Shown here in pieces: positions 1 to 5,194 of a stretch of DNA of 5,194 nt. The notes beneath the pieces were generated by a model. It made no database searches and was not told the DNA's origin. It saw only the letters and a list, made by a program, of their open reading frames with translations. The DNA lies in contig CAYZSZ010000020.1 in assembly GCA_964481175.1 (NCBI GenBank), positions 1 through 5,194 on the forward strand, given 5' to 3'. The DNA is from JAGOVB01 sp964481175. GTDB lineage: Bacteria; Patescibacteriota; Minisyncoccia; Phycocordibacterales; PALSA-1337. The position numbers and the translations under genes were made by a program. Position 1 is the first letter of the stretch. Every line of letters starts with the position of its first letter.

Positions 1-1
1 G

Positions 2-1099
2 GTCATTCTTTTCTTCATCGTTCTCGCTATCCTCGTTTTGGTCCACGAGTTTGGCCACTTTTTGTTTGCAAAAAAGTTTGGTATCCGTGTAGATGAGTTC
101 GGTCTTGGTTTTCCACCAAAGCTATGGGGGAAGAAATACGGTGAGACAGAATACACACTAAACCTGATTCCGTTTGGAGGCTTTGTGCGTATATTCGGCG
201 AAAATCCAGACGATGAATCGACACATGGCCCAGATGCAAAGCGAGCGATCGTCCACAAACCACGTTGGCAGCAAGCAATCGTATTGTTTGGGGGTATTTT
301 GTTTAACTTTCTTTTTGCCTGGGTTTTGATTTCATTTGCTTTTGCAAATGGAGTCCCAGCTTCTCGAGAGGATTATGCTTCTTATACAAATCATATTTCA
401 GATTTCCGTATTGCAATCACTCAAGTGAGCGCGCTTTCACCAGCTGAAAAGGCAGGTATAAAACCAGGTGACTCGATCACAAAGATAGAGTCTGGAACTA
501 TCGTCGTTGAAGGTGAGGCACTGACTATCCCTGTTATCAAAGATACTCTGACTCGAGGCGCAAATCCTGTGACACTACATGTAAAGCGAGGACACCTAGA
601 GACAGCACCGATTGTGGTCACTCCTGAAAAAGGTATTGTCCCTGGAAAGTATGGCATCGGTATCGCTATGGAAGATGTGGGGACAATGGAGCTACCGTTT
701 CATCTCGCTGTATATGAAGGAGGCAAGTTTACTTTACACATGATCGTGGGAGTTGCTATGGGGCTTTATGACTTGGTGGCAGGCTTTATTCACGGTAGTC
801 CTGATCTATCTGCTGTCTCTGGTCCAGTAGGTATCGCTGGGCTTGTAGGGGACGCCGCAAAGTTGGGTATCACATACCTCCTCATGTTTACCGCACTCAT
901 CTCGATCAACCTCGGTGTGATCAACCTCGTCCCATTTCCAGCACTCGACGGCGGAAGATTGTTCGTACTCTTACTCGAAGCGATCCGTCGAAAGCCACTC
1001 AAAGCTCGATTCATCAACATGATGAACACTGTCGGGTTTGTTATACTACTCATGATCATGCTATTAGTAACGTTCAAAGATTTATTTAAATATTTCTAA
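2..1099 (+). CDS. rseP: Site-2 intramembrane zinc metalloprotease, RseP/RasP family (5' partial)
   Basis: This is a membrane-embedded protease of family M50B, which cuts transmembrane segments of anti-sigma factors or leftover signal peptides within the membrane. The frame is open to the left edge, and 365 residues are visible counting from base 2. By comparison with E. coli and B. subtilis homologues only about 5-8 N-terminal residues are missing. A TTG at 38 lies inside the first membrane helix and is not the real start. Visible order: hydrophobic TM1 running into the zinc motif HEFGH (codons 44-58); a second helix with the conserved GG..FNF loop (about 280-345); one PDZ domain with AGIKPGD at 452-472; then NLVPFPALDGG (923-955), whose Asp (codon 947) is the third zinc ligand; and a last C-terminal helix. 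With a single PDZ and about 370 residues it resembles the shorter Gram-positive type rather than the two-PDZ E. coli protein. Its TAA shares one base with the proS start. Family assignment is firm; the substrate is unknown. Confidence 0.95.
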   Translation, partial: VILFFIVLAILVLVHEFGHFLFAKKFGIRVDEFGLGFPPKLWGKKYGETEYTLNLIPFGGFVRIFGENPDDESTHGPDAKRAIVHKPRWQQAIVLFGGILFNFLFAWVLISFAFANGVPASREDYASYTNHISDFRIAITQVSALSPAEKAGIKPGDSITKIESGTIVVEGEALTIPVIKDTLTRGANPVTLHVKRGHLETAPIVVTPEKGIVPGKYGIGIAMEDVGTMELPFHLAVYEGGKFTLHMIVGVAMGLYDLVAGFIHGSPDLSAVSGPVGIAGLVGDAAKLGITYLLMFTALISINLGVINLVPFPALDGGRLFVLLLEAIRRKPLKARFINMMNTVGFVILLMIMLLVTFKDLFKYF

Positions 1100-1101
1100 T
1101 G
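1097..1101 (+). other. TAATG stop-start overlap, rseP/proS
   Basis: The rseP stop TAA and the proS start ATG share base 1099. The preceding 25 bases are A/T-rich with no Shine-Dalgarno-like purine run at useful spacing, so proS is probably translated by ribosomes that have just finished rseP. The overlap is read directly; coupling is inferred. Confidence 0.8.
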
Positions 1102-2334
1102 CGCCAAAGTTTACTCTTCACCAAAACTCGTAAAGAAGCTCCAAAAGATGAGGTCTCAAAAAATGCAGACCTGCTCATCCGTGCTGGATACATATACAAA
1201 GAAATGGCGGGAGTCTACTCTATGCTGCCATTGGGGCTACGTGTGATGAACAATATTTGCAATATCATTCGAGAAGAGATGGATGAGCTCGGTGCTCAAG
1301 AAGTAGAACTCACTTCACTCCAAGAAAAAGCAACTTGGGAAAAGTCTGGACGATGGTCAGATGCGGTAGTTGATAATTGGTTTAAAACAAAACTAAAGAA
1401 TGATACCGAAGTAGGGCTCGCTTTTACCCATGAGGAGGCACTGACACAGCTCATGAAAGGATACATCTCTTCATATCGAGATGTCCCAAAGTATGTCTAC
1501 CAAATCCAAAAGAAATTCCGCAACGAATCACGAGCAAAATCAGGGATCATGCGTGGGCGAGAATTTTTGATGAAAGATTTGTACTCTTTTTCACCTGATA
1601 TAGAGAGTCATAATCTCTTCTACACAGCAGCACAGAACGCATATAAAAAGATATTCGAGCGAGTAGGTCTTGGCGAGATCACTTATCTCACTGCAGCAAG
1701 CGGTGGAACTTTTTCAAAATATTCGCATGAGTTTCAGACGGTGACGGATGCGGGCGAAGATACTATATATATCGATGAAAAAAACAAAACAGCTATAAAC
1801 GAAGAAATTGCCGAAGATACAAAAGATTTAGTAAAAAAGAAATCAGTTGAAGTTGGAAATATATTTACCTTGGGTACAAAGTATTCTGAACCTTTCGAGC
1901 TCAATTACACAGACGCAGAAGGCAATACCAAACCAGTCATCATGGGTAGCTATGGCATCGGTATCGGACGCCTCATGGGCACAGTCGCAGAAGTACTTTC
2001 AGATGACAAAGGACTAGTCTGGCCAGATACGATCGCACCCTTCGAAGTGCACCTAGTTGCATTATCTCGTGAAGACGGTAAAGTAGTTGAGTACGCAGAT
2101 ACTTTATATGGCGAATTGACAGGTATGGGGATCGAAGTTTTGTATGACGATCGAGATATGCGTCCTGGAGAAAAGTTTGCAGATGCAGATTTGATCGGTA
2201 TTCCATACAGGATCGTCGTAAGCGAAAAGCTATACAAAGAAAAGAAACTAGAGTTCAAGATGCGAAAGACTGGAGAAACAGCAATACTACCATATGACGA
2301 AATTCGAGAAAAAATTAAGGTTCTGGTTGTCTAA
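1099..2334 (+). CDS. proS: Prolyl-tRNA synthetase, compact form without the INS editing domain
   Basis: This cytoplasmic class II aminoacyl-tRNA synthetase charges tRNA-Pro with proline using ATP. It has 411 residues, against about 570 for the common bacterial form. Visible order: a motif 1 region (about 55-85) ending in SGRW; the TxE-type substrate loop FTHEEALT; motif 2 FRNE with Arg141 and Glu143, followed by REFLMKDLYSF; the SHEFQ segment; VEVGNIFTLGTKYS from about 250; motif 3 GSYGIGIGR with Arg291; and an anticodon-binding domain (about 312-411) with DDRDMRPGEKFADADLIGIP. Between GEDTIYIDEKN and VEVGNIF, where E. coli carries the roughly 180-residue INS domain that hydrolyses Ala-tRNA-Pro, there are only about ten linker residues (240-249). 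The motif 1 proline is replaced by Thr72. The ATG overlaps the rseP stop (TAATG) with no Shine-Dalgarno, suggesting coupled translation. The 3' end overlaps mreB by 41 nt. The function is certain from the motifs; the lack of editing is inferred from the missing domain. Confidence 0.97.
   Translation: MRQSLLFTKTRKEAPKDEVSKNADLLIRAGYIYKEMAGVYSMLPLGLRVMNNICNIIREEMDELGAQEVELTSLQEKATWEKSGRWSDAVVDNWFKTKLKNDTEVGLAFTHEEALTQLMKGYISSYRDVPKYVYQIQKKFRNESRAKSGIMRGREFLMKDLYSFSPDIESHNLFYTAAQNAYKKIFERVGLGEITYLTAASGGTFSKYSHEFQTVTDAGEDTIYIDEKNKTAINEEIAEDTKDLVKKKSVEVGNIFTLGTKYSEPFELNYTDAEGNTKPVIMGSYGIGIGRLMGTVAEVLSDDKGLVWPDTIAPFEVHLVALSREDGKVVEYADTLYGELTGMGIEVLYDDRDMRPGEKFADADLIGIPYRIVVSEKLYKEKKLEFKMRKTGETAILPYDEIREKIKVLVV
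2294..2334 (+). other. 41-nt dual-coding overlap, proS 3' end / mreB 5' end
   Basis: The same bases encode, in one frame, the last 13 residues of ProRS (YDEIREKIKVLVV) and, in another, the first residues of MreB (MTKFEKKLRFWLS), including its likely amphipathic membrane anchor. A GGAGA at 2272-2276 lies 17 nt before the ATG, too far for a normal Shine-Dalgarno. The overlap is contingent on the ATG at 2294 being the start, which homology to the E. coli MreB N-terminus supports. Confidence 0.75.
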
Positions 2335-3352
2335 TGAGATAGGAATAGATCTCGGTACGGCTAATACGCTGGTTTATGTAAGAGGGAAAGGCATCATTAT
2401 CAATGAGCCGTCAGTAGTGGCAGTAAATCAAAAGACAGGACGAGTGGTTGCGGTCGGTCTCGCTGCAAAAGAGATGATCGGACGTACTCCTGCGCATATC
2501 GCTGCAGTTCGACCTCTTGTCGATGGAGTGATTTCTGACTTTGAGGTGACCGAAGAGATGCTCGCTTATTTTATAAAAAAAGCGGAGCAGTTTTCTAAAA
2601 AGTTTCTCGGCCCTCGAGTGGTTGTAGGTGTCCCATGTGGAGTGACAAACGTAGAAATTCGCGCTGTCCGAGATGCAACCAAAAATGCAGGAGCTCGTGA
2701 GGTGTACATCGTTGAGCAGCCGATGGCAGGAGCTATCGGTATTCGGCTACCTATCCATGACCCGGTCGGTAGCATGATCGTCGACATCGGTGGAGGTACT
2801 ACTGACATTGCTATCATCTCTCTTGGTGGAGTTGTCCGTTCAAAGAGTTTGAAAATCGCTGGAGACAAGCTCAATTCCGATATCATTTCATACATCCGAA
2901 ACGAATTTAAAATCCTCATTGGAGAAAAGACAGCAGAAACAATAAAAATAAAAGTAGGGCAGGTCTATCCTGGAGAGCCGCTCGAGTCTACGATCCGTGG
3001 ACGTGATCTCATCACTGGGCTGCCTCGTGAGGTGGTTGTGACTGATTCAGATATCCGTGAGGCTATGGCGAGCTCGATCGATGTGCTGACAGAGTCGATA
3101 AAACAAATTCTAGAAACCACTCCACCCGAAATATTGGCTGACGTCATGCATCGAGGAGTGCATTTGGTAGGAGGTGGTGCGCTTATCAAAGGATTTGATA
3201 CACTTCTATCTGAGACATTGGGTATCCCAGTACATGTTGCAGAGGATCCACTGACTGCGATCGCTCGAGGTACAGGTATTATCCTCGAAGAGCTAGATTC
3301 ATATAAAGACGTCTTGATACATAACGAAGATGAACTTCCACCTAAAAAGTGA
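2294..3352 (+). CDS. mreB: Rod shape-determining actin homologue MreB
   Basis: MreB is an ATP-binding, filament-forming actin homologue that lies on the inner membrane face and orients cell-elongation wall synthesis. The protein has 352 residues, normal for the family. ATP-fold motifs in order: phosphate 1 DLGTANT (residues 19-25), VEQPMAGAIG with the likely catalytic Glu141, phosphate 2 DIGGGTTD (164-171), and the adenosine motif VGGGALIKG with GGG at 293-295. The ATG at 2294 is chosen although it lies 41 nt inside proS, because the resulting KKLRFWLSNEIGIDLG aligns residue by residue with the E. coli MreB start KKFRGMFSNDLSIDLG, the amphipathic membrane-binding stretch. An in-frame TTG at 2327, preceded by TAAGG at 2316-2320, is an alternative but would remove that anchor. 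The gene ends in TGA, which shows TGA is a stop here, and it overlaps mreC by 23 nt. The family is certain and the start is likely. Confidence 0.97.
   Translation: MTKFEKKLRFWLSNEIGIDLGTANTLVYVRGKGIIINEPSVVAVNQKTGRVVAVGLAAKEMIGRTPAHIAAVRPLVDGVISDFEVTEEMLAYFIKKAEQFSKKFLGPRVVVGVPCGVTNVEIRAVRDATKNAGAREVYIVEQPMAGAIGIRLPIHDPVGSMIVDIGGGTTDIAIISLGGVVRSKSLKIAGDKLNSDIISYIRNEFKILIGEKTAETIKIKVGQVYPGEPLESTIRGRDLITGLPREVVVTDSDIREAMASSIDVLTESIKQILETTPPEILADVMHRGVHLVGGGALIKGFDTLLSETLGIPVHVAEDPLTAIARGTGIILEELDSYKDVLIHNEDELPPKK
3330..3352 (+). other. 23-nt overlap, mreB 3' end / mreC 5' end
   Basis: The mreC ATG lies inside the last eight codons of mreB. No Shine-Dalgarno is seen before it; only a short CGAAG abuts the ATG. 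Translation of mreC is therefore probably coupled to mreB, which would keep the two scaffold proteins in a set ratio (inference). Confidence 0.75.
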
Positions 3353-4058
3353 TCGATATGAACGAAAGAGAATCCCTATTCTAAAAGGGATTACGCTGGT
3401 TTTTGTCTGTTTTGTTTTGATTCAGGTTCTGACACCGACATTTTTGCCTGGGGTTTTTCATAGAATATTTACACCACTATGGTCGGCAAAGCTCGATGAT
3501 CAGTCACAGCTTATAGATGAGCTTCGCGCTCAGATAGACTCTTTCAAACTGATCGAACAAGAGCACAAAACCATCCTTGCTGAGCTAGGACAGAAAAAAC
3601 CAAACGAAGTTCTGCTTGGTCATGTGCTGGTACTTCCTCCAAAGTCGGTCTATGATACGCTCATTATCGATATCGGTGCGGCACAGGGTGTAGTTGTGGG
3701 TAAAAGAATATATGCCGGAAACCAAATCCTCTTGGGCGAAATCGAAGAAGTTCAAAAAAATACAGCCAAAGCAAAACTATACTCTTCTCCTGATCAGAAG
3801 TACGATGTGATCATCGGTGTTGCAAGTCCTTCAGTCAGAGCTACTGCAGTCGGACGTGGGGGAGGTATGTTTGAAGCACTTGTTCCGCGTGAGGCAAAGG
3901 TAGAAGTGGGCGATCTCGTGACGATCCCAGACATAACAAATTCTGTGTACGGAAAAGTTGAACACATAGTGACCGATCCGGCGCGTGCATTTGATTCAGT
4001 TTTATTTACTGGTCCGATTCAGTTACAATCGCTCAGACGAGTATATGTTGAAAAATAA
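3330..4058 (+). CDS. mreC: Rod shape-determining protein MreC
   Basis: MreC is a single-pass membrane protein whose extracytoplasmic domain binds and activates PBP2 in the elongation complex. It has 242 residues, short compared with about 280-370 in well-studied bacteria. Visible order: a basic cytoplasmic start (DRYERKR), one membrane helix (about 19-39), a coiled-coil-like stretch rich in Leu/Ile, Glu and Gln (about 53-87), then the two-lobed beta domain (about 93-242). The beta domain carries family landmarks such as LIIDIGAAQGVVVGKRIY, GEIEEVQKNTAKAKLYSSPD, an RGGGMFEALVP segment and VEVGDLVTIPDI. The ATG at 3330 is the only suitable in-frame start and places the gene 23 nt inside mreB. 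No Shine-Dalgarno is visible, so coupling to mreB translation is likely. The protein stops soon after the second lobe, with no C-terminal extension. Its place between mreB and the mreD slot supports the call. Confidence 0.94.
   Translation: MNFHLKSDRYERKRIPILKGITLVFVCFVLIQVLTPTFLPGVFHRIFTPLWSAKLDDQSQLIDELRAQIDSFKLIEQEHKTILAELGQKKPNEVLLGHVLVLPPKSVYDTLIIDIGAAQGVVVGKRIYAGNQILLGEIEEVQKNTAKAKLYSSPDQKYDVIIGVASPSVRATAVGRGGGMFEALVPREAKVEVGDLVTIPDITNSVYGKVEHIVTDPARAFDSVLFTGPIQLQSLRRVYVEK
4045..4058 (+). other. 14-nt overlap, mreC / mreD-slot gene
   Basis: The ATG of the small membrane protein sits 14 nt inside the end of mreC, in a different frame. The preceding bases hold only a weak purine run (AGACGAG), so coupled initiation is again the simplest reading. 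Confidence 0.7.
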
Positions 4059-4293
4059 TTTTTATACGAGAGTTCTGATTACCATTCTTTTGATTATCGC
4101 AGTGGTGTATTATCCACTGGCATTGATTTTGGTTTTGCTTCCTATATTTTACTTTCCAAACTATATTGAGTCTCTAGTGGTCGGGGTCATCATCGACAGC
4201 CTCTATGGCACCAATGGCTCAATCATATATACTAGTAGTGTATTCGTCGCTTTTGTTATCATGGAGATCACAAAGCGCCGTTTGCGTCTATGA
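4045..4293 (+). CDS. Very small membrane protein in the mreD position, candidate minimal MreD
   Basis: The product is an 82-residue, strongly hydrophobic protein lying between mreC and the PBP2 gene, exactly where mreD normally sits. MreD is usually about 160-170 residues with five or six membrane helices. This protein has room for about three: a long stretch at 10-37 that may be one helix or a hairpin broken by Pro24 and Pro33, one at about 40-55, and one at about 60-75. It ends in a basic tail (KRRLRL). The segment ESLVVGVIIDSLYG (42-55) resembles the G-x-x-x-D stretch of MreD, and this together with position is the basis for the suggestion. ATG 4045 is chosen: it overlaps mreC by 14 nt and gives a short MLKNNFYTR lead before the first helix. 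An upstream in-frame ATG at 3985 would add 20 residues buried in mreC and is unlikely. The ATGA at the end overlaps the next gene. That the gene is real is likely; identity as MreD is inference. Confidence 0.75.
   Translation: MLKNNFYTRVLITILLIIAVVYYPLALILVLLPIFYFPNYIESLVVGVIIDSLYGTNGSIIYTSSVFVAFVIMEITKRRLRL
4290..4293 (+). other. ATGA start-stop overlap, mreD-slot gene / mrdA
   Basis: The PBP2 start ATG and the upstream TGA stop overlap in the classic ATGA arrangement for termination-reinitiation. The nearest GGAG (4263-4266) is 23 nt upstream, too distant to act as a normal ribosome binding site for mrdA. Confidence 0.8.
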
Positions 4294-5194
4294 GAAAAAG
4301 ACACAAAGACATTGATCCGGATGAAATATTTTTGGATTCGAGTAACCTCCCAGATTTTGACACTCATCAGTTTGAAGGGAGGATCGATTCTCCAATATCA
4401 AAAGTCACTGGCTATGCAGTGCTCGTCTTTTTCATGTGTGCAGTTTCTTTTTTCAGTGTTCGTACTGCTATGCTACAAGTGAAAGAAGGGGATGAGTATT
4501 CTGAACTTAGCGAAAAAAACTATTTACGACACACACCACTCTTTGCTGCTCGAGGAGTCATATATGATCGGAACAAGGTTGAGCTCGCCTGGAATGCACC
4601 GAGCAGTGACCCAGAAGTCCTTTTTAGAAAATACAAAGAGATACCAGGGATCGCACATGTAGTTGGATACATCCAGTATCCGACAAAAGATAGCTCAGGT
4701 TTTTACTACCGTGAGGACTTTGTTGGTATGGATGGCGTAGAAAAGACACTCAATGATGACTTGCAGGGCAAAAACGGACTCCGTATCATCGAGGTGAATG
4801 CGCTCGGTAAAATAAGTAGAGAAAATATAGTGAGACCTCCAGAAAATGGCGAGGCTGTCACCCTTTCTATCGATAGTCGAGTTCAAAGCAAAATGTATCA
4901 AGTGATAAAAGGTATCGCCGAGCGAGTGGGGTTTGCAGGTGGGGCCGGAGTAATTATGGATGTCCATACTGGTGAGATCATCGCACTTACGAGCTATCCT
5001 GAGTACGATCCAAATATTATGTCCGAAGCAAAAGATCGAACAAAAATAAACGAATATTTAAATAGCAAAAACACGCCTTTTCTAGACAGAGCCTCTGATG
5101 GACTGTATACACCGGGTTCTATCATCAAACCTTTTATGGCTCTTGCAGCATTGTCTGAAAAAGTAATCGACCCAGCAAAGAAAATATTGAGTAC
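4290..5194 (+). CDS. mrdA: Penicillin-binding protein 2, class B transpeptidase (3' partial)
   Basis: This is a D,D-transpeptidase that cross-links new peptidoglycan during cell elongation, anchored in the membrane with its catalytic domain outside. The first 301 codons are visible and the frame is open to the right edge. Visible order: an acidic cytoplasmic tail (1-38), a signal-anchor helix (about 40-60), the class B pedestal motif ARGVIYDRN (87-95), HVVGYI (123-128), GMDGVEKTLNDDLQGKNG (146-163), then the start of the transpeptidase domain (VTLSIDSRVQ, then GVIMDVHTGEIIALTSYPEYDPN). The nucleophile motif is PGSIIKP, with Ser277 (codon 5118) and Lys280. The SxN and KTG motifs lie beyond the window. 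It aligns well with E. coli PBP2 except that the stretch between DRN and HVVGY is about 70 residues shorter (comparison from memory). The ATG overlaps the preceding stop as ATGA, indicating coupled translation. mre neighbours favour PBP2 over the division protein FtsI. Confidence 0.95.
   Translation, partial: MRKRHKDIDPDEIFLDSSNLPDFDTHQFEGRIDSPISKVTGYAVLVFFMCAVSFFSVRTAMLQVKEGDEYSELSEKNYLRHTPLFAARGVIYDRNKVELAWNAPSSDPEVLFRKYKEIPGIAHVVGYIQYPTKDSSGFYYREDFVGMDGVEKTLNDDLQGKNGLRIIEVNALGKISRENIVRPPENGEAVTLSIDSRVQSKMYQVIKGIAERVGFAGGAGVIMDVHTGEIIALTSYPEYDPNIMSEAKDRTKINEYLNSKNTPFLDRASDGLYTPGSIIKPFMALAALSEKVIDPAKKILS

Noticed and set aside
27..278. Minus-strand open frame opposite the protease zinc-motif region
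   Set aside because: It is a shadow of the strongly conserved plus-strand gene, with no recognisable domain.
421..1077. Two minus-strand open frames (421-657 and 790-1077) opposite the PDZ and C-terminal parts of the protease
   Set aside because: Their composition reflects the complement of plus-strand codons, there is no family resemblance, and both lie entirely within a certain gene.
38..1099. TTG at 38 as the start of the S2P protease
   Set aside because: The frame continues to base 2 with a typical hydrophobic TM1 (VILFFIVLAILVLVHEFGH). Starting at 38 would delete the helix carrying the zinc motif, so the gene is simply cut by the window edge.
650..1966. Identical 16-nt string at 650-665 (protease gene) and 1951-1966 (proS)
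   Set aside because: Both copies encode Tyr-Gly-Ile-Gly-Ile in frame, and the proS copy is the constrained motif 3. This is coincidence of similar peptides, not a mobile repeat.
1950..2258. Overlapping minus-strand open frames opposite the ProRS anticodon-binding domain
   Set aside because: Two different frames are open over the same stretch, as expected from skewed codon use on the other strand, and neither looks like a protein family.
2566..3189. Minus-strand open frames (2566-2919, 2965-3189) opposite mreB
   Set aside because: They are antisense shadows of highly conserved MreB motifs, rich in Ser/Thr/Pro from complemented Gly/Asp/Val codons.
3358..3384. ATG 3358 just after the mreB stop as an mreC start
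   Set aside because: It is out of the mreC frame and reaches a stop after eight codons (MNERESLF). The ATG at 3330 is in the MreC frame.
3985..4293. Longer 102-residue version of the mreD-slot protein from ATG 3985
   Set aside because: The extra 20 residues lie over the conserved end of mreC and look like frame-shifted mreC sequence. ATG 4045 gives the short overlap typical of this operon.
4695..4967. Minus-strand open frame opposite the PBP2 gene
   Set aside because: It lies within the clearly coding PBP2 frame and shows no recognisable motif.
1..5194. Apparent abundance of GATC/CGATC strings
   Set aside because: They mostly fall where GAT (Asp), ATC (Ile) and CGA (Arg) codons meet and are spread evenly. 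Without a Markov-corrected count there is no case for a functional motif.
1..5194. Possible TGA recoding (glycine code 25) because of the CPR-like gene set
   Set aside because: TGA ends mreB and the mreD-slot gene at the expected protein ends, and no gene needs a TGA read-through.

Overview
The window is one uninterrupted block of six plus-strand genes that overlap end to end, leaving essentially no non-coding DNA. In order they are a site-2 zinc metalloprotease (rseP/rasP type, 5' end cut by the window edge), a compact prolyl-tRNA synthetase (proS), the actin-like MreB, MreC, a very small membrane protein in the mreD slot, and a class B penicillin-binding protein 2 (mrdA/pbpA, 3' end cut by the window edge). 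Every junction overlaps: 1, 41, 23, 14 and 4 nt. No convincing Shine-Dalgarno sequence, promoter or terminator is visible at any of them, so the block reads as part of one long, translationally coupled operon.

Organism (inference): a streamlined bacterium, most likely of the Candidate Phyla Radiation (Patescibacteria), Parcubacteria-like. Reasons are the reduced proteins (ProRS without its INS editing domain, a 242-aa MreC, an 82-aa MreD-like protein, a PBP2 with a shortened head region), the extreme gene overlap, and heavy use of CGA for arginine. TGA acts as a stop (mreB and the mreD-slot gene), so the code is standard table 11 and the recoded TGA=Gly groups (Gracilibacteria/Absconditabacteria) are excluded. 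No phage, insertion-sequence, CRISPR or RNA gene signal was seen, and composition looks even from end to end.

Layout: bases 2-1099 encode the intramembrane protease; 1099-2334 encode ProRS; 2294-5194 encode the cell-elongation module mreB-mreC-(mreD)-mrdA. MreB filaments would lie under the membrane. MreC and the MreD-like protein would link them to the transpeptidase PBP2, whose usual glycosyltransferase partner RodA is probably encoded just downstream of the window. The S2P protease and ProRS are functionally unrelated to wall synthesis but are transcriptionally welded to it here.

This is a core, chromosomal region with recognisable families, and I do not see a wholly new system. The points worth a second look are the miniaturised elongasome (tiny MreD candidate, trimmed PBP2 pedestal, short MreC), the MreB membrane anchor encoded inside the proS 3' end, and a ProRS that has lost both the INS domain and the proline of class II motif 1.
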